Origin: Bacillota bacterium
GTDB lineage: Bacteria; Bacillota; Clostridia; Tissierellales; Peptoniphilaceae
DNA: 50,624 nt
Direction: 5' to 3'
Assembly (NCBI GenBank): GCA_028724185.1
Contig: JAQYDN010000020.1
Location: forward strand, 1-50,624
This document shows positions 34,322 through 42,247 of this stretch, piece by piece (position 1 is the first letter of the stretch; each line of letters opens with the position of its first letter). Below the pieces are notes generated by a model. It saw only the letters and a program-made list of their open reading frames with translations, was not told the DNA's origin and did no database searches. Position numbers and translations under genes: made by a program.

Positions 34322-34515
34322 CATAAAAAAAGTCCGTCGCATCCTCAAAGGGACGAGACGGACCCGCGTTGCCACCCAATTTAATCGCTCTCGCGATTCA
34401 CTTTACAAGTTACAGGCTCCGAGGCGGATTCCGAAGGACCGTGCATCTGCTCGCAGCGACCGCAGACTCTCTGAAGCACGTTTCTCCGTACTGCTCCTCT
34501 TCCTCGCCTTATATC
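34322..34515 (-). ncRNA. T-box leader regulating serS
   Basis: The minus-strand leader holds the T-box sequence TTGGGTGGCAACGCGGG (34379-34363), followed by a terminator with GTCCGTC/GACGGAC arms and a run of seven T (to 34325). Upstream are AGAGAG-type stem I elements and GAATCCGCCTCGG, in which TCC would be a serine specifier codon. Uncharged tRNA(Ser) would pair with both sites and block the terminator. The specifier assignment is by eye and less certain than the T-box itself. Confidence 0.9.
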
Positions 34516-34524
34516 GTTTGTCTT

Positions 34525-34533
34525 AGTATATCA
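34525..34533 (-). promoter_or_regulatory. serS T-box promoter (-10)
   Basis: TGA-TATACT, an extended -10 on the minus strand about ten bases before the T-box leader; no convincing -35. Confidence 0.5.
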
Positions 34534-34572
34534 TATCGTCCTTTAAAAGAACATAGGTCGTTTCGGGCAAAT

Positions 34573-34606
34573 AAAAAAAGACGCTCTTGCGGAGAACGTC
34601 TTTTTT
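34573..34606 (-). terminator. Ferredoxin terminator
   Basis: AAAAGACG-TTCT..AGAG-CGTCTTTT with T-run, about ten bases after the ferredoxin stop; A-runs on the other side. Confidence 0.8.
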
Positions 34607-34617
34607 AAATCCGATAC

Positions 34618-34785
34618 TTATTCGGGTTGTGCAGCACCAGTGGGGCATACTGCAGCGCAGGAACCGCAATCGATGCAGGAATCAGCGTCGATGGAGTAGA
34701 TGTCGCCTTCAGAAATGCAGTCTACCGGACATTCAGGTTTGCAAGCGCCACAAGCGATGCATTCACTCGTAATTTTATGTGCCAT
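34618..34785 (-). CDS. 2[4Fe-4S] ferredoxin
   Basis: A 55-residue clostridial-type ferredoxin. Two cluster motifs are visible, CIACGACKPECP (residues 9-20) and CIDCGSCAAVCP (38-49), each CxxCxxCxxxCP. It carries low-potential electrons in the cytosol, for example from pyruvate:ferredoxin oxidoreductase. The ATG at 34785 follows TGGAGGT; an in-frame ATG eleven codons upstream lies before this site and is not used. It is a single gene with its own promoter (34863-34890) and terminator. Size and motif spacing are exactly those of the family. Confidence 0.97.
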   Translation of the reverse strand: MAHKITSECIACGACKPECPVDCISEGDIYSIDADSCIDCGSCAAVCPTGAAQPE

Positions 34786-34862
34786 AATGATACCTCCATA
34801 TTGTATCGGGCTAAACAAATGTATGTATTTCCTTAACCCTTCATTATTTACTTCCTGGTCTC

Positions 34863-34890
34863 ATTATAACATCGTTAATTTAAAATTCAA
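34863..34890 (-). promoter_or_regulatory. Ferredoxin promoter
   Basis: -35 TTGAAT (34890-34885), a 16-base spacer and -10 TATAAT (34868-34863), in an AT-rich gap. The leader is about 75 bases. Confidence 0.65.
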
Positions 34891-35007
34891 GTCGAAAAGC
34901 TAAAAAATACAATGTAATCATAATATTTTTCATATATCTGACTAATTTACTTTGATTTTTGCAGTACCCCTTTTTGAAGAGGCGGCGATTGGAGATCGCC
35001 CCGCGCA

Positions 35008-35415
35008 TCAGTCGATCGTCAATACTTCCTGCACGGTCTCCACGCCCGCTTGAATGCACTCGTCGCACGAGGAGAGCACGCTTCCGGTGTCGATGCCCTT
35101 TAACTCCCTGCATATGATCGCGCCGGTCTTTTCTTTAAAGCGCCCGACCATCTCCCTCGACAGCTTGGACGTCGCGCCCTTGCTTCCCGGGTTTTCCAGG
35201 TTTCCGTCGCTGTTTTTCATCCCCGCGACCATGACCGCGGCGGAGAGCGCCCCGCAGACGCCCTCGGTACAACCCATGCCGCCGCCGAAACCTTCGTTCA
35301 TTTTAAACAACGTCTCCTCGTCGATGTCCAACGCGTCGACGAAAGCGCAGGCGACGGCCTGAGCGCAATTATATCCCCGGCCGTGAAGTTTCCCTGCCGT
35401 CTCAACTCTATTCAC
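35008..35415 (-). CDS. C_GCAxxG_C_C family protein
   Basis: A 135-residue protein of the C_GCAxxG_C_C family: an N-terminal NCAQAV cysteine, then GFGGGMGCTEGVCGALSAAVM (the name-giving cluster), and later cysteines in GAIICRELKG and LSSCDECIQAG. The invariant cysteines suggest metal or cluster binding and a redox role, but no member's biochemistry is clear to me; such genes often sit beside redox proteins. I start it at GTG 35415 after AAGGAGATATGGC; an ORF extending to 35454 adds unconserved residues. It lies between ferredoxin and the feo operon, with its own flanking gaps. Confidence 0.8.
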   Translation of the reverse strand: MNRVETAGKLHGRGYNCAQAVACAFVDALDIDEETLFKMNEGFGGGMGCTEGVCGALSAAVMVAGMKNSDGNLENPGSKGATSKLSREMVGRFKEKTGAIICRELKGIDTGSVLSSCDECIQAGVETVQEVLTID

Positions 35416-35502
35416 GCCATATCTCCTTATCCGTTCTCTCTTACCGCTAACCAATCAGAGATATTGTAACACAGCCCGCCTTTATTTTCAGTATCGGGCA
35501 CA

Positions 35503-35530
35503 TAAAAAAGGATGCTCGTAAGCATCCTTT
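35503..35530 (-). terminator. Terminator of the feo operon
   Basis: AAAGGATGCT-TACG-AGCATCCTTT with a run of T on the minus strand, four bases after the stop of the FeoB-associated small protein. Confidence 0.85.
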
Positions 35531-35534
35531 AACA

Positions 35535-35684
35535 CTATGATTCCGTCTCGTGCATACCTGAACATTGGCCGTGGCAGGCGGCTCCGCAAGAACTGCAGCC
35601 GCCCTCCTTGTGGCTACGCCTCATCGACCGAATGCCGAAGAAGACGGCGAGGACGACGAGCGCGAGGACGATCATGTTTCCCAT
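35535..35684 (-). CDS. FeoB-associated Cys-rich membrane protein
   Basis: A 49-residue protein too short for usual gene calling: one membrane helix (MIVLALVVLAVFFGI, residues 4-18), a basic stop-transfer stretch (RSMRRSHKEGG) and a cysteine cluster CSSCGAACHGQCSG. Small proteins of this layout are found at the end of feo operons in Firmicutes and are annotated FeoB-associated Cys-rich membrane protein; they are thought to aid Fe(II) transport or sense iron. AGGAGGGAAGTGT precedes the ATG. It begins 21 bases after the feoB stop and ends at a terminator, so it is the last gene of feoA-feoA-feoB. Confidence 0.85.
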   Translation of the reverse strand: MGNMIVLALVVLAVFFGIRSMRRSHKEGGCSSCGAACHGQCSGMHETES

Positions 35685-35705
35685 ACACTTCCCTCCTATC
35701 GTTCA

Positions 35706-37820
35706 CTAAGACAGTTGTTCACTCTCTCTAAGCCCGAAACTTCGCTGAGAGGGTTTTCGGACGATGCCCCAAAGGGCGGCGATCATAACCGCGATCGCGA
35801 CACCGGTCCAAACCGTAAACGGCCCGCCCGCGATAACGCGGCCAATTTGATAGACGACGAGTGCGACGCCGTATGCAAAGACGGTTTGGTAAACGAGGGC
35901 GAAGACCGTCCAGAACTTAGACTTCATTTCTTCGCGGATCGCGCCGATCGCCGCGAAACAAGGAACATTCAGTTGGTTAAAGAGCATAAACGACAGCGCC
36001 GCCAAGAATGTAAATTGACTCGTAATCAGCATATTTAAGCCGGCTTCGTTTCCGTCGGCGATGCCGCCGATGATGCCGTAGGTCGATACGACGGCCTCTT
36101 TGGCGACGAGTCCGGTCACACTGGCGACGGTCGCCTGCCAATTCCCGAACCCCAGAGGCGTAAAGATCGGAGCGATCACCTTGCCGAGCGCGGAGAGGAT
36201 GCTGTCCGTCGATTCCGCAAACTCGACGAATTCGCCTTGAACGGAGATGTTTTGTAAGAACCAAATGGCGACACTCGCCACGAGGATGACGGTTCCCGCT
36301 TTTTTAATAAAGGCCTTGCAGCGTTCCCATACACTCTTTAAGACGTTCTCAGCCGACGGCATGTGGTACTCGGGGAGTTCCATGACAAACGGCGCCGGAT
36401 CGCCTTGGAAAATGCTGGTCTTTTTTAAGATCAGACCCGAGACGATAACCGCGGCGATGCCCGAAAAATAAGCGATCGGCAGGAAGTACCAGAATCCGAA
36501 CGACGCGACAAACAACGCAATCAAGTCGGTCTTCGCCCCGCACGGCATAAAACTTGCGACGACGATCGTCATGCGTCGATCGTTGTCATTTTCGATGGTT
36601 CGCGTCGCCATGATGCCCGGCACGGAACAGCCGGTGCCGATTAAAATCGGGATAAAACTCTTACCCGAGAGGCCGAACTTCCTGAAGATCCTGTCCAGGA
36701 TAAAGGCGATTCTCGACATATACCCGACGTCTTCCATCACGGCGAGGAAGAAGTAAAGCGTCGCGATCAAGGGCAAGAATCCCAGGACGGCACTCACGCC
36801 GGCGACGATTCCGTCGATGACGAGGGAGTGGAGCCACTCGGCGGTATTCAACGCTATGAGTACGTGGCTGATGGCATCGGCCGCGTACTTTCCGAGGAGC
36901 ACATCGTTCACCCAGTCGGTGATCGGCCCGCCCACGAGGACCGCGCTGATATAATACACGCCCGTCATCAAGGCGATAAAAATCGGAAGCGCCAGAATGC
37001 GGTTGGTGACGATCGCGTCGATTTTATCGCTCGTCGTCTGCCCGCGCGACGCCTGTTTGTAATTGCCCTCGACGATCGATGCGATGGCTTCGTACCGCGC
37101 CTCGGTCATGACGCCCTCGCCGTCGTCGTCGTAGAAATCTTCGATTTTCCGAATGCGATCCGCGATCCGCTCTTCCTGATCGTCTGTGAGCGACAGATCG
37201 AGCTTATCATCGCCTTCGATCAACTTAAGGGCGTAAAATCGCTTCGATGCGGCATTCACTCCGGAAAAGGCGATCTCCGAGATGTCCTCCGCGGCATTTT
37301 CAACCTGCGGATCGTAGGAGATATGCTCGCTCAGATCCTTCTTTCCCGCTCCGACGGCCGTCGCCATCAACTCGTCCAGGTTTTCCTTTTTCAGAGCCGA
37401 AATCTCGACGACCGGCGTCTTGAGCGCTTTAGACAGACCCTTTCGATCGATGACGTCGCCCTTGGCGCGAACCACGTCCATGCGATTGACGGCGACGACG
37501 ACGGGAATGTCGAGATCCAAGAGCTGTGTCGTTAAGTAAAGGTTACGTTCGAGGTTTACGCCGTCGATGATATTGATAATCACATCGGGATGTTCGTTTA
37601 ATAAGTACTTGCGGCTGACGACCTCTTCCAACGTGTAAGGCGAAAGGGAGTAAATCCCCGGCAAGTCCGTGATCTTGACGGTATCGTCCTTGCGATACTC
37701 CCCCTCTTTTTTCTCGACGGTTACGCCGGGCCAGTTCCCTACGAATTGATGAGAGCCGGTTAGGGCGTTAAATAACGTCGTCTTTCCGCTGTTGGGGTTG
37801 CCCGCCAGTGCTATTCTCAT
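35706..37820 (-). CDS. feoB: Ferrous iron transport protein B
   Basis: A 704-residue Fe(II) permease with an N-terminal G-protein domain: G1 GNPNSGKTTLFNALTG, switch DLPGIYSLSPYT, G4 NRMD. A helical GDI-like domain follows, then the membrane part with two Gate motifs (SFIPILIGTGCSVPGIMATRT; and the second around LVAKEAVVSTYG). The conserved Cys of the GCSVPG gate is present. It imports ferrous iron under anaerobic conditions using GTP. The ATG overlaps the upstream feoA stop by four bases. Order: feoA-like, feoA, feoB, small Cys-rich protein, terminator. Confidence 0.97.
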   Translation of the reverse strand: MRIALAGNPNSGKTTLFNALTGSHQFVGNWPGVTVEKKEGEYRKDDTVKITDLPGIYSLSPYTLEEVVSRKYLLNEHPDVIINIIDGVNLERNLYLTTQLLDLDIPVVVAVNRMDVVRAKGDVIDRKGLSKALKTPVVEISALKKENLDELMATAVGAGKKDLSEHISYDPQVENAAEDISEIAFSGVNAASKRFYALKLIEGDDKLDLSLTDDQEERIADRIRKIEDFYDDDGEGVMTEARYEAIASIVEGNYKQASRGQTTSDKIDAIVTNRILALPIFIALMTGVYYISAVLVGGPITDWVNDVLLGKYAADAISHVLIALNTAEWLHSLVIDGIVAGVSAVLGFLPLIATLYFFLAVMEDVGYMSRIAFILDRIFRKFGLSGKSFIPILIGTGCSVPGIMATRTIENDNDRRMTIVVASFMPCGAKTDLIALFVASFGFWYFLPIAYFSGIAAVIVSGLILKKTSIFQGDPAPFVMELPEYHMPSAENVLKSVWERCKAFIKKAGTVILVASVAIWFLQNISVQGEFVEFAESTDSILSALGKVIAPIFTPLGFGNWQATVASVTGLVAKEAVVSTYGIIGGIADGNEAGLNMLITSQFTFLAALSFMLFNQLNVPCFAAIGAIREEMKSKFWTVFALVYQTVFAYGVALVVYQIGRVIAGGPFTVWTGVAIAVMIAALWGIVRKPSQRSFGLRESEQLS

Positions 37821-38068
37821 TGTTCACCTCCCGCGGAATTCTCATCCGCCTCTTCGACCTCGACCAGTTCCGCATCGGCCTTTCGAAGACTCAACTCATA
37901 ACCGCGAACGGTTATTTGAATCGGATCTCCCAAGGGCGCAAATTTTCTTACATACAATGTCGTACGCTTGGTAATGCCCATGTCCATGATGCGCCGCTTG
38001 AGCGGCCCCTTTCCGGTTATCTTCGTCACGACATAGGTCTTTCCTACTTCTGCATCTTTTAATTTCAT
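37817..38068 (-). CDS. feoA: FeoA-domain protein
   Basis: An 83-residue SH3-like FeoA protein: VGKTYVVTKITGKGPLKRRIMDMGITKRTTLYV is the family core, followed by APLGDPIQITVRGYELSLRKADAELVEV. It is a cytosolic partner that helps FeoB, probably through its G domain. It overlaps feoB by four bases (ATGA) and follows a second FeoA-like gene by eight bases. The acidic tail (EEADENSAGGEQ) is variable. Confidence 0.93.
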   Translation of the reverse strand: MKLKDAEVGKTYVVTKITGKGPLKRRIMDMGITKRTTLYVRKFAPLGDPIQITVRGYELSLRKADAELVEVEEADENSAGGEQ

Positions 38069-38076
38069 ATTTCACC

Positions 38077-38301
38077 TCACACGATGACGCGAATACATTC
38101 CGCTAAATCTTTTCCGAGACCGACTCTTACACCCTTGATGGTGACGATCACCGACCCCTGAACGTCCGATATCACGCGCAAATTCGCACCTTCGACAAAC
38201 CCCAAATTTTGCAGGTGGGTAATTTGCTTTTTGTCTAATTTATTGTCGCGTATTTTTTGAACCTTCAGGTCGACATTCTTCGGTGCCAACAGCAAATTCA
38301 T
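38077..38301 (-). CDS. Second FeoA-domain protein
   Basis: A 74-residue FeoA-like protein: KKQITHLQNLGFVEGANLRVISDVQGSVIVTIKGVRVGLGKDLAECIRV. The GF.EG.....I....G.....IKG...GL..D.A..I pattern matches the SH3-like fold. The first gene of the feo operon; ATG 38301 follows AGGAGTTACATAG. The longer frame to 38364 would begin within the leader and operator. Tandem FeoA genes are common in Firmicutes feo operons; the two may form a heteromeric complex with FeoB. Confidence 0.88.
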   Translation of the reverse strand: MNLLLAPKNVDLKVQKIRDNKLDKKQITHLQNLGFVEGANLRVISDVQGSVIVTIKGVRVGLGKDLAECIRVIV

Positions 38302-38320
38302 ATCTATGTAACTCCTTTTA

Positions 38321-38335
38321 TGATATGTGTTATCA
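38321..38335. promoter_or_regulatory. Fur-like box in the feo leader
   Basis: TGATATGTGTTATCA is a palindrome with TGATA/TATCA arms, 11 of 14 matches to the 7-1-7 Fur consensus TGATAATnATTATCA. It lies between the feo promoter and the first feoA start, a position for iron-dependent repression. DtxR-type recognition cannot be excluded. Confidence 0.5.
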
Positions 38336-38388
38336 ACGTATATCGAAAAAAACGATGAGCGCAATCAATAGTGCTTCTCATTACTTGA

Positions 38389-38417
38389 ATTATAACACGG
38401 GACTTCACCCGATACAA
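38389..38417 (-). promoter_or_regulatory. feo operon promoter
   Basis: -35 TTGTAT (38417-38412), a 17-base spacer and -10 TATAAT (38394-38389), giving a leader of about 80 bases that contains the Fur-like box. Confidence 0.7.
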
Positions 38418-38719
38418 GCAAACAATAAATATTCTCATCTTTTCGACGCATTTTTTCTTTCCTCCGTTCCGCAACCGACAAACGATCCCCGCCCGTCCTG
38501 ACAGAGGAGAAATTTTCCCGTTTGAGCGCGGCCGACCCATGACAGCGAACGCCGATGCGCGCGTTCGTTTAAGACATTCCCCGTCGCCCACCTCGCGACT
38601 TTCGGAGCGCGGAGGGCCGGAGGCGAACTGTAAAATCGGATAGTAATGCAAACCTCTGAACACATAGAAAATAAGCGACAGCTATTCACAGACCGCCTCG
38701 CCTCTTTTAGGGCGTAAAC
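38418..38719. other. Intergenic stretch without recognised gene
   Basis: About 300 bases between the feo promoter and the flavodiiron-protein terminator. Short frames exist on both strands but none has a ribosome-binding site, conserved motif or good codon pattern. I see no structured RNA I can name. It may hold decayed sequence. Confidence 0.5.
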
Positions 38720-38782
38720 AAAAAGGGACCGATGATCCCCTCGAGCCGTCGCGATTCGACGCCCGAAAGATCACCGATCCCT
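38720..38782 (-). terminator. Terminator of the flavodiiron protein gene
   Basis: On the minus strand AGGGATCGGTGATC pairs with GATCATCGGTCCCT over 14 positions (with G-U pairs), enclosing a loop with a small inner stem (CGTCG/CGACG), followed by TTTTTG. Confidence 0.6.
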
Positions 38783-38814
38783 CCATCCCGGTCATGTTCA
38801 TTTTTATTCACACA

Positions 38815-40017
38815 TCAGCGGTCCGCCGCCTCCAGCAGCGCCTTCGAAAAGTCGATCGTCGCGTCTAAAAACGCCTCATCCGGCATCCAAGCCGCCTTAA
38901 GTTCCGGATCGATCACCTTGAATCCGGCTTCTTCGAGTTCTTCTCTTAAGACCTTATTGCCCTCGCCGGACCAGCCGTAGGAGCCGAAGACGCCCGCCGC
39001 TTTCTCCTTAAATTTTAATTCTTTTAAGAAGTGGAGCCATCCGGATACCGTCGTAATGGCCGACCTTCCCACCGTCGGAGAACCGACGGCGATGGCCTTG
39101 GATTTAAAGACTTCCGTCATGATGTCGTTTCGGTCCATCTCCGCCACGCTGAGCACCTTCGTCTTGGTATCGGGACTCAACTCGCGGATATCCTCGGCGA
39201 TTTTATGCGCGATCTTTTTCGTCGCACCCCACATCGAGTCGTAGATGATCGTTACCTGATCTTCTCGATAAGCATCGGCCCACTGAGCATACCGATTGAC
39301 GATATCCAACGGGTTTTCCCGCCAAATCGCCCCGTGGCTCGGCGCGATGATATCGATGGGGATGTTCATGTCGACGATTTCTTTGATCTTTTTGCTCGCG
39401 AAGGACGAAAACGGATTTAAGATATTCGCATAGTACTTCATCGCCTCGTTCCAGAGGACGTCCTGATCCGCCTTGTCGCTGAACAATTCGTTGACTGCGT
39501 AGTGTTGACCGAAGGCGTCGTTTGAAAACAGGATATTGTCTCCGGTCATATACGTCGCCATGCTGTCCGGCCAGTGAAGCATCCGCATCTCGACAAAGAC
39601 CAACTGTTTTCCGTTGCCGAGGTCGACGCTGTCTCCGGTCTTGACCGTCCGGTAGTTCCACTCCGGATGGTGATACTGGCCGATGAGGAACTTTTTCCCG
39701 TTTGCCGTGCAGTAAATCGGCGTATCGGGGATCTCCTTCATCAGCGAGGGAAGCGACCCGCTGTGGTCGGGTTCGTTGTGGTTCATGACGATAAAGTCGA
39801 TGGTATTCAGATCGATCTCGCCTTTAAGATTTTCGACGAACTCGTCCCGATAGGGCGTCCACACCGTATCGATCAACGCCGTCTTTTCCTCTTGAATCAA
39901 ATAGGCATTTTGACTCGAACCGTTGTTGACGGAGTACTCCGTCCCGTGAAACATTTCCAATTCCCAGTCGATCTTGCCGACCCAGTAAACATTATGGTAT
40001 ATCTTTTTCTTCGTCAT
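38815..40017 (-). CDS. A-type flavodiiron protein (FprA)
   Basis: A 400-residue flavodiiron protein. The metallo-beta-lactamase-like domain has the diiron ligand motif MNHNEPDHSGSLPSL (H-x-E-x-D-H) near residue 80 and further His ligands (MLHWPDSMATY; APSHGAIW). The C-terminal flavodoxin domain starts around 255 with TIIYDSMWGATKKIAHKIAEDI and ends with FGSYGWSGEGNK. These enzymes reduce O2 to water or NO to N2O using electrons from rubredoxin. No rubredoxin domain is fused; the rubredoxin at 7781-7945 is a candidate donor. ATG 40017 follows AAGGAGG; an upstream ATG is not supported. A monocistronic unit. Confidence 0.95.
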   Translation of the reverse strand: MTKKKIYHNVYWVGKIDWELEMFHGTEYSVNNGSSQNAYLIQEEKTALIDTVWTPYRDEFVENLKGEIDLNTIDFIVMNHNEPDHSGSLPSLMKEIPDTPIYCTANGKKFLIGQYHHPEWNYRTVKTGDSVDLGNGKQLVFVEMRMLHWPDSMATYMTGDNILFSNDAFGQHYAVNELFSDKADQDVLWNEAMKYYANILNPFSSFASKKIKEIVDMNIPIDIIAPSHGAIWRENPLDIVNRYAQWADAYREDQVTIIYDSMWGATKKIAHKIAEDIRELSPDTKTKVLSVAEMDRNDIMTEVFKSKAIAVGSPTVGRSAITTVSGWLHFLKELKFKEKAAGVFGSYGWSGEGNKVLREELEEAGFKVIDPELKAAWMPDEAFLDATIDFSKALLEAADR

Positions 40018-40244
40018 CTTATGCCTCCTTTTTCTCACTCATTTACGTCTTTAATTTCTTCCTCTGTTCCCTTCCGTCTATGTTTAGTATAGAAGCGTCC
40101 GCCGTTTATTTCTGTGCGCGACGTCACAATTTCAACGATTTGTCACGGCGATCGTCTCTTTTAGAACATACCCCTTCCGCATCCGCCATAGCACGATTCG
40201 CCGCATCGTCATAAACATTTCATACAAGATGGACATTTTTTCAT

Positions 40245-40277
40245 AAAAAAAGATGAGGTCCCATAAACCTCATCTTT
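40245..40277 (-). terminator. Sulfurtransferase terminator
   Basis: AAAGATGAGGT-TTATGG-GACCTCATCTTT followed by a run of T, about 24 bases after the sulfurtransferase stop. Confidence 0.85.
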
Positions 40278-40300
40278 CCGCCGAAGGACGCCCGCGTCTT

Positions 40301-41155
40301 TTATTCTTCCTCGGTTCTTATTTCGTTGTCCTCGTAGCTGATCCAATCCGAAAAGCTGCCGGGATAGATCTTGTACGACCTCCCTATTTTATCCAGCGCC
40401 AGGGCGTTGACGCACAGCGAAACGCCGGAGCCGCAGTAGAGGATCAGTTCCTTGTCCGGCGCCAGATCCCCGAAGTGTTCCCTAAGCGCTTCCTCCGGAA
40501 GAAACGAACCTTCCGCGTGCTCGTCATCCGTTAAGACGTCGCGAAAATAATAAGACTTGGCACCGGGGATATGGCCCATCTTTTTATCCACGGGCTCTTC
40601 CAGGCCCAGATACCTGTTCTTAGCCCGCGCGTCTAGAAGGACCGTATCCTCATCGTCGAGTTTCGAGCGCACATATTCCATGTCGACGATGAAAGAGCGG
40701 TCTTCTTCCGTCGTGATATGTCCTTTCGCTGCTATCTTCCCGGCCGCTCCCGTCTCCGTTTCGCCGCCTAACGCCCGATACGCCTTTAAACCTCCGTCCA
40801 AGGCGTAGACATTTTTCAGACCTAACTGTCGGAGTTGGAAGTAGAGGCGGCCGGCGCCCTGCATATCTCCGTCGTCGTAGGCGACGACGACGCTGTCGTC
40901 ATTCACCCCGAAACGCTCGATGTAAGCTCGCAGCGATTCCACGTCCCTGAAAGGCTGCCTGCCGCCGTGGGGTCCCTTCTCTCCCACTAAATCCCGATCC
41001 AGGTCGATCGGATAGGCGCCTTTAATATGCTCCCGCTCGTAAGCGTCCCTGCCGTAGTTTTTATCCATCAGATCGAAACGACAGTCGAAGAGGAACACAT
41101 TCTCCTTCTCGTCCATCCACGTCAACAACTCTCTTGCCGAAACTAAATTTTTCAT
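40301..41155 (-). CDS. Two-domain sulfurtransferase (rhodanese/mercaptopyruvate type)
   Basis: A 284-residue protein of two rhodanese domains: an inactive N-terminal one (FLFDCRFDLMDKNYG, with RLYFQLRQLGLKNVYALDGG) and a catalytic C-terminal one with the loop LYCGSGVSLCVNALAL. The CGSGVS active-site loop is typical of 3-mercaptopyruvate sulfurtransferases, while thiosulfate rhodaneses have CRKGVT-like loops, so the substrate is more likely mercaptopyruvate; this is inference. It moves sulfane sulfur to cyanide or thiol acceptors. ATG 41155 follows GCGAGGTGTCT. A single-gene unit between the flavodiiron and cobalt operons. Confidence 0.9.
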   Translation of the reverse strand: MKNLVSARELLTWMDEKENVFLFDCRFDLMDKNYGRDAYEREHIKGAYPIDLDRDLVGEKGPHGGRQPFRDVESLRAYIERFGVNDDSVVVAYDDGDMQGAGRLYFQLRQLGLKNVYALDGGLKAYRALGGETETGAAGKIAAKGHITTEEDRSFIVDMEYVRSKLDDEDTVLLDARAKNRYLGLEEPVDKKMGHIPGAKSYYFRDVLTDDEHAEGSFLPEEALREHFGDLAPDKELILYCGSGVSLCVNALALDKIGRSYKIYPGSFSDWISYEDNEIRTEEE

Positions 41156-41272
41156 AGACACCTCGCCTTACTCGTGTAAAAAAACATCTGTTTAAAATGA
41201 CGAACTTCTCCTATACCTTTATTATACATGAGCGACGACAAAGAAAAATCCTCTCTTCTCGGGCGATTCCGC

Positions 41273-41297
41273 AAAAAAAGCGCGGAAAGATCCGCGC
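41273..41297 (-). terminator. Terminator of the cbiMNQO operon
   Basis: GCGCGG-ATCTTT-CCGCGC followed by seven T on the minus strand, about 115 bases beyond the cbiO stop. Confidence 0.8.
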
Positions 41298-41410
41298 ACC
41301 GTCGTCTACCATTAGATTCGGCAGATATTTCGGCATCTATCGGGCTGTCGAAAGGGTCGACGCTATCCTCCGCCTTCCGGTCGCTTTCCCGCCCGGGAAG
41401 TAAAAAGACG

Positions 41411-42247
41411 TTAGAGGACAGTCTCGAGAAGTTTTTCCAGCTCGTCGAAAGATCGGGGATAGGTCGTCGCATCTTCTCTTCCCTTCCGAATCCTTTCGGT
41501 GAACTCGACGAGGTACGGTCTTTTGAGTTCGGCCGCTTCCATAAGCTCTCTATCGGTCATAATCTCCTCACTCGGCCCGTCCGCAAAGACTTTGCCGTCT
41601 TTTATAATAAGCGTCCGCTCCGACCACTCCCAGGCGAAGTCGACGTCGTGGGTCGAGATAACCAGACCGATACGGTCTCGATAGAGCCTGTCGATGACCT
41701 CTTTAAACCGCTCGGCATTGACATGGTCGAGGCCGGCCGTAGGTTCGTCAAACAATATGATTTTCGGCTCCAGGGCCAAGACGCCGGCGATGGAGACGAG
41801 TTTCTTTTCCCCGCCGCTCAGAGAATAGAGCGACTTTTCCTTCAGGTGGTCGATCTCCAGGACCTCGATAATCTCCTCTACCAGCTCCCTCGCCTCCTCT
41901 TGAGTCTTTCCCGCGTTTAAGGCGCCGAAGGAAATTTCTTCAAAGACTCGAGGGGCGATAAATTGGTCGTCCGGATCCTGAAAGACCAAGCCGATATTTT
42001 TTCGAAGATGCATCAGCGCGCTCTTTTTGTCCCGAATCACTTGACGGTCTAAAAGGACCTGACCTTTCTCGGGCCGAATCACCCCGTTTAAGATCAGAAA
42101 CATGGTGGACTTGCCCGTGCCGTTTTTCCCTAAAATCGCGATTTTCTCCCTCGATGACATCGCAAGAGACATGTCCTCGAGCGCCGGATCTTTCGCTCCG
42201 GGGTAGCGATACGTTACATGCTTTAATTCTAAAACCGTTTCATTCAT
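41411..42247 (-). CDS. cbiO: Cobalt ECF transporter ATPase CbiO
   Basis: A 278-residue ABC ATPase of an energy-coupling-factor transporter. Walker A is LGKNGTGKSTMF (about residue 39), the signature LSGGEKKLVSIAG, Walker B PKIILFDEPTAGLD, and the switch His in STHDVDFAW. The family length is about 270-280. The start ATG (42247) overlaps the cbiQ stop by four bases; an upstream ATG in the longer frame is inside cbiQ. It powers Co2+ uptake with CbiM, CbiN and CbiQ. It is the last gene of the operon, and the terminator lies some 115 bases downstream. Confidence 0.95.
   Translation of the reverse strand: MNETVLELKHVTYRYPGAKDPALEDMSLAMSSREKIAILGKNGTGKSTMFLILNGVIRPEKGQVLLDRQVIRDKKSALMHLRKNIGLVFQDPDDQFIAPRVFEEISFGALNAGKTQEEARELVEEIIEVLEIDHLKEKSLYSLSGGEKKLVSIAGVLALEPKIILFDEPTAGLDHVNAERFKEVIDRLYRDRIGLVISTHDVDFAWEWSERTLIIKDGKVFADGPSEEIMTDRELMEAAELKRPYLVEFTERIRKGREDATTYPRSFDELEKLLETVL

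Noticed and set aside
35008-35454. Longer start for the C_GCAxxG_C_C protein
   Set aside because: The extra residues are basic and unconserved; AAGGAG fits the GTG at 35415.
38304-38663. 119-codon minus-strand frame upstream of feoA
   Set aside because: Spans the feo promoter and Fur-like box, with no recognisable motif or ribosome-binding site.
41228-41920. 230-codon plus-strand frame over the cbiO end and its terminator
   Set aside because: Overlaps conserved CbiO motifs antisense and includes the terminator hairpin; no ribosome-binding site.
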